Assembly: GCF_040567655.1 (NCBI RefSeq)
Contig: NZ_JBEXAC010000003.1
Span: forward strand, 186,001-250,000
DNA length: 64,000 nucleotides
From: Chitinophaga sp. H8
Lineage (GTDB): Bacteria; Bacteroidota; Bacteroidia; Chitinophagales; Chitinophagaceae
Direction of reading: 5' to 3'
In this document: positions 25,848-36,374 of the stretch, piece after piece
Position numbering within the stretch: position 1 is the first letter of the stretch
Layout of the letters: the number at the start of each line of letters is the position of its first letter
Notes under the pieces: model-generated
Databases searched by the model: none
Told to the model about the DNA's origin: nothing
Seen by the model: only the letters and a program-made list of their open reading frames with translations
Program-made: the position numbers and the translations under genes

Positions 25848-28800
25848 TTGGCAAGAAAGACATATTACGGTGCTTTTGCAGTAATAGGAGTTGTATCTTT
25901 TATCTTTGTTAACACCGCCGCTGGAACCCGCTCCGGGTATAATTATGTAAACAGTGTAAGTTGGGGGCGGGATACCATTATTAAAGATACTGCCGCAAAA
26001 AAGGATACCTTGAAATTCCCTATTCGGGACAGACGGGGCACAAGTGTCACCGATCCTGCAAAGAATGTGATGGACCTGAAGGACCCTGCTAATATCACCA
26101 AATCAGTAGAATACGACCCCGTTACGAAACAATATACCGTTACCGAAAAGATAGGTGACCAATATTACCGTAATCCTACCTATTTAAGTTTTGATGAATA
26201 CTACAGATTACAGGCTAAACAAAGTGAAGAAAATTATTGGTTAAAAAGAGCAGGTGCGCTGGGCAATCTTAATCAGAAAGGCAGCGGACCCAGTATGTAT
26301 TATGGCAGCAGCCTGTTTGACAGGGTGTTTGGGGGCAGCAAAGTAGATATCCGCCCCCAGGGAAACCTGGACCTCACCTTCGGCTATGAAGGGCAGAATA
26401 TTAAAAATCCCGTGCTGGTAGAGCAAGCCCGTAAAAACGGCAACTTCCTCTTCGACATGAACATTAATATGAACGTAACGGGTAAGATCGGGGAAAAGCT
26501 AAAGCTGATTACCAACTATAATACCCAGTCTACGTTCGACTTTGAAAACCAGGTAAAACTGGAATATACCGGCTATAAAGATGAAATTATCCAGAAAATT
26601 GAGGCGGGTAATGTGAGCTTTCCGCTGCGCAGCTCTCTGATATCAGGTATTCAATCCCTGTTCGGGGTAAAAACACAGTTGCAATTCGGACGGCTTACCA
26701 TCACCAGTGTACTCTCTAACCAAAAGTCGCAGAAGCAGAACCTGATGCTGAAAGGAGGTACCCAGGTGCAGGACTTTAATCTTCAGGCAGATGAATATGA
26801 AGATAACCGGCACTTTCTGTTAGCGCAGTTTTTCCGGGACACGTTTAACTATGCCATGGCCAACCTGCCCATTATCCGGTCATTATCCAATATTAACCGG
26901 ATTGAGGTATGGGTGACCAATAAAACAGGGGCTACCACCCAGGCACGTGATGTGGTAGGTTTGATGGACCTCGGGGAGTACGCGCCTTTTAATCCGGATA
27001 TCAAGTTACTGACTACCTCTCACTTGCCCAATAACGCTACCAACGACCTGTACAGCAACCTGGCCCGTGATGCGGGCGGGCGTAATACGGGAACCGTTAT
27101 CAGCCGTTTGCTGGCATTGGGCCTTAAACCTGTGCAGGAATTTGAAAAGACATTTGCCCGTAAACTCGATTCTACCGAGTATACCTTCAACCGGCAACTG
27201 GGCTTCTTATCCCTCAACCAGCAGTTACAACCCGATGAAGTGCTGGCAGTGGCCTTCCAATATACTTATAATGGCAGGGTGTACCAGGTAGGGGAATTTT
27301 CGCAGGATGTTCCGCCAGATCCCAACAATAGTGTGAACCAACGGATCCTCTTTCTCAAATTGCTGAAAGCTACTTCTGCCCGTCCCGGCTTACCCATCTG
27401 GGACCTGATGATGAAAAACATTTATGCAACAGGCGCTTTCCAGGTAAACCGGCAGGATTTTAAACTGGATGTGTATTATAAGGATCCAGGCGGTAAAGAT
27501 CCCATAGGCACAAACCGCCAACCCAGTGATAAACGTTACCTGCCCGATGCCAAAGGCGATTTTGCAGGTGCGCCTATTATCACGATCCTCAACCTGGACA
27601 GGTTGAATAACCAGAACGACCCCCAACCTGATGGGGTGTTTGACTATGTAGACGGTTATACTATCAATTCCCAGACCGGTAAAATTATGTTCCCCCAACT
27701 GGAACCTTTTGCGGATGGATTGAAAAAAGCCTTTGCCGGAGATGTGGGACTGGAAAAACAGTATCTCTATAAAGTATTGTACGATTCGATAAAAGTAGTA
27801 GCACAACAGTTTCCGCAATTGAACCGCTATGTTATCCGTGGGTCCTATAAGTCCAGCAATTCTTCGGAAATAATGCTGGGAGGCTATAATATTCCGCCTG
27901 GCTCCGTAATCGTTACTGCCGGCGGGCAGCAACTCCGTGAAAATGTAGACTACATCATCGATTACAACCTCGGCAGGCTTAAAATCATTAACGGAGGCGT
28001 ACTGAATTCCGGTGTGCCTATCAATGTACAGTTTGAAAATAATGCCCTCTTCGGACAGCAGGTGCGTAATTATTTTGGTACCCGCATGGACTATGTGGTG
28101 AATGATAAGCTGAGTATTGGAGGAACCATGGTACGGATGAGCGAACGCCCCTACTACCAGAAAGTGAACTATGGGGAAGACCCTATTAAAAATACGATGC
28201 TGGGATTGGATGTGAACTATGCTTCTGAGTGGAAAGGACTTACCCGCTTCCTGGATAAATTACCTAACTATAGTACTAGCGCTCCTTCCAATGTCAATTT
28301 TACCGGAGAGGTAGCCAAGCTGATTCCGGGACACAGCAAGCTCATCAATGCACCGGGCAGCAGGCAGGGGCAGGTATATATTGATGATTTTGAAGGTTCC
28401 AAAAGCGGATATGATCTGAAATTCCCGGCTACCAACTGGGCTTTGGCCTCTACCCCTAAAGATGCTACGGATGCAAACGGTACGGTGCTATTTCCGGAGG
28501 CTGATCTCAGTAATAACCTGGCCTATGGCAGGAACCGTGGTGCTTTGTCATGGTATATCATTGAGCCTACTTTACAGATTCCCAACTCGCCAGCTCTCCC
28601 CGCAGGGATTGATAAGGACCAGCAGTCTGATCCCAGGGTGCGTCTGGTATACCAGCGGGAAGTATTTAAAAACAGGTCTACCGATTTTGGGCAGAGCCAG
28701 CTGAGTACACTGGATCTGGCTTATTATCCAAGAGAAAGAGGACCATACAATTTTACTGCCGGTGCCGACACTATTGGTGCAGATGGCTACTTTAAAAATC

Positions 28801-31800
28801 CCAGAACAAAATGGGGTGGTATTATGAGAGCCATTGACAATAGTGATTTTGAAACTTCCAATATTGAATATATCGAGTTCTGGATACAGGATCCGTTCAT
28901 CACCAATCCTACCAGTACAGGCGGGCAGTTATATTTTAATCTGGGTAATGTATCGGAGGATATCCTGAAGGATTCCCGTAAGTATTTTGAAAACGGGATG
29001 CCGGATCCACGTCAGAGCCCTAATATGTTGGACTCCTCCAATTGGGGACGCATACCTAAGTTCCAGCAGCAGATCACACAGGCCTTCGATAATGATCCTA
29101 ACATCCGTCGCTATCAGGATGTAGGGTATGACGGATTGAACAGTGAAGATGAAAGAGCTTTCCATGCTGACTATCTGCAAAGGCTGCGTAATAATTTTGG
29201 AGAAGCCTCCATGATTTACCAGGCAGCAATAGCGGATCCTTCCAATGACGATTACCGCCATTACCGGGATGCAGCATATGATAGGGTTCGTGCCACCATT
29301 CTGCAACGGTATAAAAGATATAGTAATCCGGAAGGCAACTCTCCGGTGTCGGATACTAAATCTCAGTTCTCTTCCGCCGCTACCAATGTGCCGGAATCTG
29401 AAGACCTGAACAGGGATGGTACGTTGAATGAAACGGAAGAATACTTCCAGTACCGGGTACATCTGACACCAAATATGCAGGTCGGTACTAATTTCCTGGT
29501 AGATAAAATTACAGCAGATGTAGACTTGCCGAATGGGAATAAAACGCAGGAAATCTGGTATCAGTTTAAGGTGCCGGTAAATGAATATGACCGTAAAATC
29601 GGAAATATCCCGGATTTTAAATCCGTACGTTTCATGCGTATGTTCCTGACTGGATTCCAGGATTCGGTAGTACTCCGTTTTGCAAAACTGGAACTGGTAC
29701 GTAACCAATGGCGCCGTTACCTGTATGAACTGCGTCCGGGAGATCCTGTTCCGGTAGATAATTCTACTACCTTTAATTCTACTGCGGTAAATATTGAGGA
29801 AAACTCTTCCCGTCAGCCTATTCCATATGTACTGCCTCCGGGCGTATTAAGGCAGAATACAATCAGTACAAATAATACTACCCTGCAACTGAATGAGCAG
29901 TCTTTATCCGTACAGGTTTGTAATCTGAAAGATGGCGAAACAAGAGCCTTATATAAAAATACCAATATTGACCTGCGCCAGTATAAGAAAATGCAGATGT
30001 TCATTCACGCGGAAGCGATGCAGAATGAGAATGCTTTGGAAGATGGGCAGATCCGGGCTGTAATACGGGTAGGTAGTGATTTTGTGGCCAACTATTATGA
30101 ATACCAGATACCACTGAAGAAAACCAATTGGAGAGCTACCAACGAGCGGGATATATGGCCGGAAAAGAATGAGATGGAACTGATCCTGAACAGGCTAAGC
30201 CAGCTGAAACAAGTACGTAACATGTGCGATACCTGTTCGCCGGTATTACCTTATCCTGCCAATCCGGTGCCGGATGAGTTTGGCAACTTTATGACGGTAA
30301 TGGGTAATCCTAGTTTGGGAGATGTGCGTAGTGTGATGATTGGTGTTACCAACCCTAAGAATGACGGGATGCCTAAATGTGCGGAAGTGTGGTTTGATGA
30401 GCTGCGTCTGACTGATCTGGATGAAAAGGGTGGATATGCGGCATTGGGAAGAGTAGATATCCAACTGGCCGACCTGGGTACGATTTCAGCGTCGGGAAGT
30501 ATGCATACCGCAGGTTTCGGGAATATTGACCAGCGGGTAAATGAGCGGTTCCGGGACAACTTCACCCAATATGATGTGGCCGCTAACCTGGACCTGGGTA
30601 AACTGTTGCCCAAACAGGCAGCCATTTCCATACCGGTATATGCAGGGTACTCCCAGGCAGTGAGCAATCCGGAGTATGACCCTTACGACCTGGATATTAA
30701 GCTGAAAGATAAACTAAGCCTTGCGCGGAACAAAGCTGAAAAAGATTCTATCCGTAGAGATGCGCAGGACTTTACTTCTATCAAGAGCCTCAACTTCACC
30801 AATGTACGAAAGTTGAATGTAGGCAAATCCAAAAACAAGCTGTGGGATATTGAGAACTTTGACCTGAGCTATTCATTCTCCCAAATAAACAGACATAATC
30901 CATTGATCGAAAATGACCTGTTGACCAGGCACCGCGGAGGTTTGGGGTATAACTATTCAGGACAAAGTAAATACCTGGAGCCATTTAAAAAGCTGTTTAA
31001 AACGAAGAGCAAATGGGTAGACCTGATCCGCGATTTTAATGTCAACTATGTACCAACACTGATCAGCTTCCGTGCGGATGTAACCCGTCAGTTTGGTGCT
31101 ACCAGGATCAGGAATGTAGGGGGAGATGGTAATTTCAAACTGCCGGAAACCTATGACAAGTACTTCACTTTTGACCGTTACTATGGCCTTAAATGGGATC
31201 TTACCCGCAGTCTCACTATTGATTTTAATGCGGTGAATAATGCGCGCGTGGATGAGCCCAACGGGCGTATTAATACAAAGGAAAAGAAGGATTCTGTACG
31301 TAGTAACTTCTTTAAATTAGGCCGTACCACCAATTATTTCCATTCAGCCAATGTAACCTATACATTGCCTACCGGTAAATTCCCTTTACTGAGCTGGACT
31401 AATATAGCAGTGGGCTACAGCACGGAATACCGGTGGACAGGCGCTTCACGGCTGGCCCTGTATCTGGGTAATGCTATTGAGAATACCCAGCAGAAAACAT
31501 TGACAGCAGAACTTAAATTCTCTGAACTGTATAACCGCTCAAAATTCTTGCGGCAGATCAATACCAATAAGCCGATGGCCGTTAAACAGCCGCAGAATAA
31601 CAATGCGGGCGCCAATAACAAGCCTGCTGCACCACCGCCTGCCAGTCCGGGCAGCGATGATATTTCACCGGTATTAAAAGCGGTGATGAAACCATTACTT
31701 TCCATCAAACGTATTGGGATCAACTACACTGAAAATGCAGGTACCCGTTTGCCAGGCTATATAGATAGTACAAAGGTGTTGGGGATGAACTGGGCATCTA

Positions 31801-33113
31801 TGGCGCCTGGTCTTAACTTTGTATTTGGATATCAGCCGGACAAAAAATGGATGGACAACTTCGCAAAGAAAGGATTGGTTACACCGGATACCCTGTTTAA
31901 TATTCAGTACCAACAGCAGTTTACCCAAAGGCTGGATGCCCAGGCACAACTGGAACCAGTGGCCGATCTGCGTATTGACCTGAACATTACGAAGTCGTTT
32001 ACCAAAACGCATACAGAGCTATTCAAAAACTTATCAGATGAAGGCTTCAAACATCTCAGTCCTTATGATGCCGGAGGTTTTGAAATCACTTATGTAGCGA
32101 TCAAAACCATTTTTGGTAAAATAGATGCGGAAAACGGGATTTCCAGTACGTTTAAGGATTTTGAAAAGTATCGTACCACTATTTCTCAAAGGTTGGGGGC
32201 AGCTAATCCATACAACAAGGATCCCGGTACACCTTATAGTGATCCTAATGATCCGGCTTACAGGTACGGTTATGGCAGATATGCGCAGGATGTAATCATC
32301 CCGGCTTTCCTGGCGGCGTACACTGGTAAAAGCCCGGAAAATATCGGTTTGCTGAAACAAAGCAACAGCAATGTGCGGAGTAATCCATTCAGTAATTTTA
32401 TACCTAAGCCTAACTGGCGGGTAACTTATAATGGATTAACCAAGCTGGAGCCGTTCCGTAGCATCCTGACCAATTTCACGCTTACGCATGCGTATGTAGG
32501 TAGTTTGTCTATGAACTCTTATAATACTGCTTTGTTCTATGAAGATCCCCGTTTGACAGGTTATCCTGGTTTTGTGGATTCTTCCTCCGGCAGCTTTAAC
32601 TATGTACCTTACTTCCTGGTGCCTAACCTGTCTATTACAGAGTCTTTCTCTCCGTTGATAGGTGCAGATATGACCTTTACAAATAGTCTGAACCTGCGAC
32701 TGGAATTCAAGAAAAGCCGGTCATTGGCACTGAGCCTGATCGACTATCAGTTGAGTGAATTACGCTCCAGCGAAATAGTACTGGGCTGCGGATACCGGAT
32801 CAGGGGATTAGCCTTACCATTTGCGATCGGAAAAGATGGCGGCAAGAAATTGCAGAATGACCTGAATTTTAGGCTGGATATGAGCTTTAGGGATGATAAA
32901 ACGGTCAATAACCGGTTGGATGCCGACCTGGTAATTCCTACCAGCGGGCAAAAAGTAGTAGGTATTGCACCATCTATTGATTATGTGGTGAACAACCGGC
33001 TAAACCTGCGCTTCTTCTACGACCGCAGGCAAACTATCCCGGTTATTTCTACCGCATATCCTATTACAAGCACCAGAGGAGGTATAACCCTGAGGTTTGT
33101 ATTGTCACAATAA
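25848..33113 (+). CDS. sprA: Type IX secretion outer-membrane translocon / gliding protein SprA
   Basis: This 2421-aa protein matches SprA, the roughly 36-strand outer-membrane barrel through which T9SS cargo leaves the cell; the family is about 2300-2500 aa. Seen are an N-terminal hydrophobic signal (GAFAVIGVVSFIFVNTAAG), SprA-type segments such as SQLQFGRLTITSVLSNQKSQ-like text near residue 285, GQVYIDDFEGSKSGYDL near 850, and long barrel-like stretches ending RGGITLRFVLSQ. A Pro/Asn/Ala-rich linker sits near residue 1920. The start is TTG 25848, the first possible codon after an in-frame stop; no ATG is near. It follows ruvA, a pairing also seen in other Bacteroidota. A strong terminator follows. 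Confidence 0.95.
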   Translation: MARKTYYGAFAVIGVVSFIFVNTAAGTRSGYNYVNSVSWGRDTIIKDTAAKKDTLKFPIRDRRGTSVTDPAKNVMDLKDPANITKSVEYDPVTKQYTVTEKIGDQYYRNPTYLSFDEYYRLQAKQSEENYWLKRAGALGNLNQKGSGPSMYYGSSLFDRVFGGSKVDIRPQGNLDLTFGYEGQNIKNPVLVEQARKNGNFLFDMNINMNVTGKIGEKLKLITNYNTQSTFDFENQVKLEYTGYKDEIIQKIEAGNVSFPLRSSLISGIQSLFGVKTQLQFGRLTITSVLSNQKSQKQNLMLKGGTQVQDFNLQADEYEDNRHFLLAQFFRDTFNYAMANLPIIRSLSNINRIEVWVTNKTGATTQARDVVGLMDLGEYAPFNPDIKLLTTSHLPNNATNDLYSNLARDAGGRNTGTVISRLLALGLKPVQEFEKTFARKLDSTEYTFNRQLGFLSLNQQLQPDEVLAVAFQYTYNGRVYQVGEFSQDVPPDPNNSVNQRILFLKLLKATSARPGLPIWDLMMKNIYATGAFQVNRQDFKLDVYYKDPGGKDPIGTNRQPSDKRYLPDAKGDFAGAPIITILNLDRLNNQNDPQPDGVFDYVDGYTINSQTGKIMFPQLEPFADGLKKAFAGDVGLEKQYLYKVLYDSIKVVAQQFPQLNRYVIRGSYKSSNSSEIMLGGYNIPPGSVIVTAGGQQLRENVDYIIDYNLGRLKIINGGVLNSGVPINVQFENNALFGQQVRNYFGTRMDYVVNDKLSIGGTMVRMSERPYYQKVNYGEDPIKNTMLGLDVNYASEWKGLTRFLDKLPNYSTSAPSNVNFTGEVAKLIPGHSKLINAPGSRQGQVYIDDFEGSKSGYDLKFPATNWALASTPKDATDANGTVLFPEADLSNNLAYGRNRGALSWYIIEPTLQIPNSPALPAGIDKDQQSDPRVRLVYQREVFKNRSTDFGQSQLSTLDLAYYPRERGPYNFTAGADTIGADGYFKNPRTKWGGIMRAIDNSDFETSNIEYIEFWIQDPFITNPTSTGGQLYFNLGNVSEDILKDSRKYFENGMPDPRQSPNMLDSSNWGRIPKFQQQITQAFDNDPNIRRYQDVGYDGLNSEDERAFHADYLQRLRNNFGEASMIYQAAIADPSNDDYRHYRDAAYDRVRATILQRYKRYSNPEGNSPVSDTKSQFSSAATNVPESEDLNRDGTLNETEEYFQYRVHLTPNMQVGTNFLVDKITADVDLPNGNKTQEIWYQFKVPVNEYDRKIGNIPDFKSVRFMRMFLTGFQDSVVLRFAKLELVRNQWRRYLYELRPGDPVPVDNSTTFNSTAVNIEENSSRQPIPYVLPPGVLRQNTISTNNTTLQLNEQSLSVQVCNLKDGETRALYKNTNIDLRQYKKMQMFIHAEAMQNENALEDGQIRAVIRVGSDFVANYYEYQIPLKKTNWRATNERDIWPEKNEMELILNRLSQLKQVRNMCDTCSPVLPYPANPVPDEFGNFMTVMGNPSLGDVRSVMIGVTNPKNDGMPKCAEVWFDELRLTDLDEKGGYAALGRVDIQLADLGTISASGSMHTAGFGNIDQRVNERFRDNFTQYDVAANLDLGKLLPKQAAISIPVYAGYSQAVSNPEYDPYDLDIKLKDKLSLARNKAEKDSIRRDAQDFTSIKSLNFTNVRKLNVGKSKNKLWDIENFDLSYSFSQINRHNPLIENDLLTRHRGGLGYNYSGQSKYLEPFKKLFKTKSKWVDLIRDFNVNYVPTLISFRADVTRQFGATRIRNVGGDGNFKLPETYDKYFTFDRYYGLKWDLTRSLTIDFNAVNNARVDEPNGRINTKEKKDSVRSNFFKLGRTTNYFHSANVTYTLPTGKFPLLSWTNIAVGYSTEYRWTGASRLALYLGNAIENTQQKTLTAELKFSELYNRSKFLRQINTNKPMAVKQPQNNNAGANNKPAAPPPASPGSDDISPVLKAVMKPLLSIKRIGINYTENAGTRLPGYIDSTKVLGMNWASMAPGLNFVFGYQPDKKWMDNFAKKGLVTPDTLFNIQYQQQFTQRLDAQAQLEPVADLRIDLNITKSFTKTHTELFKNLSDEGFKHLSPYDAGGFEITYVAIKTIFGKIDAENGISSTFKDFEKYRTTISQRLGAANPYNKDPGTPYSDPNDPAYRYGYGRYAQDVIIPAFLAAYTGKSPENIGLLKQSNSNVRSNPFSNFIPKPNWRVTYNGLTKLEPFRSILTNFTLTHAYVGSLSMNSYNTALFYEDPRLTGYPGFVDSSSGSFNYVPYFLVPNLSITESFSPLIGADMTFTNSLNLRLEFKKSRSLALSLIDYQLSELRSSEIVLGCGYRIRGLALPFAIGKDGGKKLQNDLNFRLDMSFRDDKTVNNRLDADLVIPTSGQKVVGIAPSIDYVVNNRLNLRFFYDRRQTIPVISTAYPITSTRGGITLRFVLSQ

Positions 33114-33134
33114 TGATTGTATCAAAAGGAATTA

Positions 33135-33178
33135 TATATAAAAAATCCCGGCTGTTAGCAGCCGGGATTTTTTATATA
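33135..33178 (+). terminator. Terminator after sprA
   Basis: Perfect 20-bp stem (33135-33154 with 33159-33178), loop TTAG; the stem contains a GC core and T6 in its 3' arm. It can act on both strands. Confidence 0.9.
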
Positions 33179-33195
33179 GCTATGTTACTAAATAC

Positions 33196-33226
33196 AACAG
33201 CCAGGTAGTGCATGTACCTGGCTGTT
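33196..33226. terminator. Second hairpin between sprA and the small Trp-rich ORF
   Basis: AACAGCCAGGTA pairs with TACCTGGCTGTT (12 bp, 33196-33207 with 33215-33226), 7-nt loop; TATATTTTT follows on the plus strand. It lies 10 bp from the stop of the minus-strand small ORF and could end that transcript too. Confidence 0.65.
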
Positions 33227-33235
33227 ATATTTTTA

Positions 33236-33397
33236 TCAACTGTAGCCCAAGGAATAACCTTTCTCGTCCACCCAATCTTTTCGCATGGCCCAGCGACCAT
33301 AATTGTTCCTGCGGGATTTGTCGAAATAAAAGCGCCATTGTTCTTTCCACCTGGGATAGTACAGGCGTAGCATGTAAATTGTTGCAAATGTAAGCAT
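33236..33397 (-). CDS. Possible small Trp/Arg/Tyr-rich protein
   Basis: An open frame of 53 codons runs from ATG 33397 (or ATG 33373, 45 aa) to TGA at 33236. The product has five Trp, many Tyr, Arg and Lys: LRLYYPRWKEQWRFYF, then NNYGRWAMRKDWVDEKG. Such composition is unlikely in random sequence, and the frame ends next to a hairpin. No family is recognised. It is the only plausible gene in the 420-bp gap between sprA and the dehydrogenase; the rest (33398-33598) shows nothing clear. Confidence 0.4.
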   Translation of the reverse strand: MLTFATIYMLRLYYPRWKEQWRFYFDKSRRNNYGRWAMRKDWVDEKGYSLGYS

Positions 33398-33598
33398 AGG
33401 GATATGGTTAGGAATTAAGGATAGTACGGCATAGTAAATTCAGATAAAAAGGTAATTATTTCATAGGCACCTCAACATGTAACACTTCATTCGTCGGCAA
33501 TAAGATTTGCAATTTACGCATAGGGTGCAGACTGCAAATCTAATATAAATTATTCCAAATATAGTTAAAAAACATAAACTATAAATAACATAATCGTG

Positions 33599-34354
33599 TT
33601 AATTTTTATCGGTATAATAGGCGTTAGCTTGTTGTAAGGGGGTGATTACCAGGTCGTTTATACAAACATGAGCAGGTAAGGTGCTGCAGTAATAAATGAC
33701 ATCCGCTACATCCTGCGCAGTTAAAGGGGTGAAGCCTTTATACACATCTGCCGCTTTGCCGGTATCTCCTTTAAACCGGACTACGGAGAATTCGGTTTCT
33801 GCCGCTCCGGGATGTACTGCTGTAACCTTGATACGGTGTGGAAGCAGATCTATACGCATGCCTTGCGAGATAGCATCCACGGCTGCTTTGGTAGCGCAAT
33901 ACACATTTCCTTTAGCATATACATGTTTGGCCGCTGTGGAGCCCAGGTTAATAATATGTCCTTTTTTGCGGGGCTTCATCCATGGCATCACCATGCGTGA
34001 TACATACAATAGGCCTTTTACATTTGTATCGATCATGGTATTCCAATCGGCTGTACTGCCTTCATCGATGGTGCTTAATCCCAGGGCCAGCCCGGCATTA
34101 TTAACCAGGATATCCACCTCTTTCCATGATGCGGGTATGTTTTCAAGTGTTTGTTTTACGGCCAGTTCATCTCTGACGTCAAAATCAAGTGATAATACTT
34201 TTATGGCATATTCTTTTTCCAGTGATGCCTGGAGTTCCGCCAGTTTTTCTTTTCTGCGTCCGGTAATAATGACATCATATCCTTTTGCTGCAAAAGTAGT
34301 AGCGCAAGCTTTGCCAAAACCGGCAGTAGCGCCGGTAATTAAAACAATTCCCAT
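33599..34354 (-). CDS. Short-chain dehydrogenase/reductase (YdfG-like)
   Basis: This 251-aa Rossmann-fold enzyme has the cofactor loop TGATAGFGKA, with GRR after the second strand that indicates NADP(H), NNAGLALG, the catalytic Ser in NLGSTAAKHVY and the YxxxK pair in YCATKAA. It resembles the group including NADP-dependent 3-hydroxy acid (serine) dehydrogenase YdfG. The substrate is inferred only from the family. It is on the minus strand after the PKD/CTD gene, 30 bp away. Confidence 0.88.
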   Translation of the reverse strand: MGIVLITGATAGFGKACATTFAAKGYDVIITGRRKEKLAELQASLEKEYAIKVLSLDFDVRDELAVKQTLENIPASWKEVDILVNNAGLALGLSTIDEGSTADWNTMIDTNVKGLLYVSRMVMPWMKPRKKGHIINLGSTAAKHVYAKGNVYCATKAAVDAISQGMRIDLLPHRIKVTAVHPGAAETEFSVVRFKGDTGKAADVYKGFTPLTAQDVADVIYYCSTLPAHVCINDLVITPLQQANAYYTDKN

Positions 34355-34384
34355 GAGTATATTATTTGAGCCTGATTCAACATT

Positions 34385-36310
34385 TTACCGCACCAAAGTT
34401 ACCGAGCCTTTTCGGGAAATTGGCTGCCCTTTAAAATCTTTTCCCTCCAGTATCCACATATAGGTGTCTATAGGTGCCGGACGTCCATTCAGTGTACCGT
34501 TCCAACCAGTACGGAAATCGGTAGAGGAGTAGACTTCCTGTCCCCAGCGGTTAAAAATGCGGAAATAACGGTATTCAACAATACCTACGGGTATAAAACG
34601 GAAATAATCATTGACCCCATCTCCATTGGGGCTAAAGGCATTGGGGATATACATTTCAGGACCGGTGTAATATTTTATGTTGATCGTATCGTAGTCAACA
34701 CATCCCTGCTGGTTTGATACCTTTAAAGCATATTGGATATCCTTTTGCCAATTCACTACCGGATCTGGAATACTGCTGCTGCTAAGCCCATCAGGCGGCC
34801 ACCAGGTATAGAAATCACCACCACTGGCATGGAGAGGCAATAGCTCACCTTTACTAAGTATGGTATCGTTCCCGGCAAAGGCGTTTACTTCATAAATCCG
34901 GACATTATGTGTAATTGATTTTGCGCAGGTTTTATCTGTTTCGAGGGATAGGGTGACTGTATAAACAGCTCCTTTATCATAAGTATAATCCAGGCTTCTG
35001 GTAGCAGGGCGGAATGTAGTGTCATTGAGTAATCCCAGGTCCCAGGTTCTTTTAGTGATCTGGCCATATCTGTAAGAGGAAGTATCTTCAAAATGTATCG
35101 GTAAGCCTTTGCATAAGCCCGTAGTAACAAAACCTGCTTTAAGGCCAGGATAATTGTGTACTATGCCGGTGGTACTATCCCTACAGGGAAGGGTAGGATT
35201 AATCACCAGTTTGACCTCATAGCGGCCGGTATCCGGATACTGATGTTGAAAAACAGTTTTATCATAAGTGATGGTATCGGTGCCATCTCCAAAGGTCCAG
35301 TAATAAGCAGAAGTGAACCCTGCATTACTGTAGTTGGGAATAGACACATCCAATGCCTCACTTTCAGTACAATTGCTCAGGACGGAAGGAAAGCTGGCCT
35401 TAATATCAGTCTGACAATTAAACACGGTCAGCAATATATCCTTACTATGGGTACCGATTAACTGTTTGGTAATGCGGTCATATTCATTTACGCAAACGGT
35501 TACCACAAATTTACCTGACCGGGTAGGCGTACCGGCAATAATACCTGCCTGAGAAATACTTATTTGTGGCTGTCCGCCCATCGGGTTGGCACCGGAATAT
35601 GGAGGAATGTAGTCTACCAGGCTGTTATATGGTGGAGGAGTGTTTAAATTGCTTTCATCGCGGGAGGTACCTCCTGTCAGTGCCTGGCAGAGATGGTAGG
35701 TGAGGCTGTCGCCATCCTGATCAAAAGCCGCATAACTATATTGAAAGGGCATATTGGAGCAGATAACAATAGCAGCATCTTTATTGAAATAAGCGCTGTT
35801 ATTGTTGGGCCTGCTTTCTGTACCAGGGATGCGGGTATAAAAGGTAGAACCTTCCTGTTCCGAATTGTAAATATTGGCAAGCTTTTCTCCTCTGCAGCAA
35901 CGCTGATAAGTTACGTAATACCCATTGGGGATAGGAGGAAGCTCAATTTCAACCTGGTAAAAGGCAACTTCCAGGTGTTGGGTTTGTGGCGCCAGGCAAG
36001 GATTTTTCAGGGTATCTCTTAATGGAAGGGTGTAACTGATACTAAGCATTACGGGGGCCCCTACTCTCATACCTGAAGCGGTGTAAATGCTAATGGGAAT
36101 GGGGTTTTCAAATCTGTCCAGGCAGCCCTGGCGTTCGCCGCAGGTAAAGTCTGCATCGCGATATAGTTTGAGGGTAATCAGGTAGCGGTAATAGCCTCCG
36201 GTAGTAGTGCCAATGGTTTGATAATAAATTTCTCCTCCAATTATATGGTACCCTGCTGCAAGCTGATAAAACAAGCAACAGCATAAAGTGATGAGGATAA
36301 CCTTATTCAT
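34385..36310 (-). CDS. PKD-domain surface protein with gliding-motility C-terminal domain (T9SS cargo)
   Basis: This 641-aa exported protein begins with a signal peptide (KVILITLCCCLFYQLAAG) and a Cys-containing N-terminal domain shared with the next gene (YHIIGGEIYYQ). PKD domains are at about 330-410 (YYWTFGDGTD) and 420-500. The C-terminal roughly 90 residues are a type B sorting domain: EMYIPNAFSPNGDGVND, FRIFNRWGQEVY, GWNGTLNGRPAP, KGSVTLVR. Such domains direct export by the T9SS, whose pore SprA is encoded just upstream. It is probably cell-surface or secreted adhesive. Direction and spacing (64 bp) suggest co-transcription with the 882-aa paralog. Confidence 0.88.
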   Translation of the reverse strand: MNKVILITLCCCLFYQLAAGYHIIGGEIYYQTIGTTTGGYYRYLITLKLYRDADFTCGERQGCLDRFENPIPISIYTASGMRVGAPVMLSISYTLPLRDTLKNPCLAPQTQHLEVAFYQVEIELPPIPNGYYVTYQRCCRGEKLANIYNSEQEGSTFYTRIPGTESRPNNNSAYFNKDAAIVICSNMPFQYSYAAFDQDGDSLTYHLCQALTGGTSRDESNLNTPPPYNSLVDYIPPYSGANPMGGQPQISISQAGIIAGTPTRSGKFVVTVCVNEYDRITKQLIGTHSKDILLTVFNCQTDIKASFPSVLSNCTESEALDVSIPNYSNAGFTSAYYWTFGDGTDTITYDKTVFQHQYPDTGRYEVKLVINPTLPCRDSTTGIVHNYPGLKAGFVTTGLCKGLPIHFEDTSSYRYGQITKRTWDLGLLNDTTFRPATRSLDYTYDKGAVYTVTLSLETDKTCAKSITHNVRIYEVNAFAGNDTILSKGELLPLHASGGDFYTWWPPDGLSSSSIPDPVVNWQKDIQYALKVSNQQGCVDYDTINIKYYTGPEMYIPNAFSPNGDGVNDYFRFIPVGIVEYRYFRIFNRWGQEVYSSTDFRTGWNGTLNGRPAPIDTYMWILEGKDFKGQPISRKGSVTLVR

Positions 36311-36374
36311 GTAAAGATGGCAATGACCCTTACTGAATTTAACGAAAAAAAGCCACTTGAGAAAATAAATTTGC

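Noticed and set aside
33172..33393. 71-codon minus and 61-codon plus ORFs after sprA
   Set aside because: They are in other frames over the small Trp-rich ORF and terminator hairpins and have no protein-like pattern.
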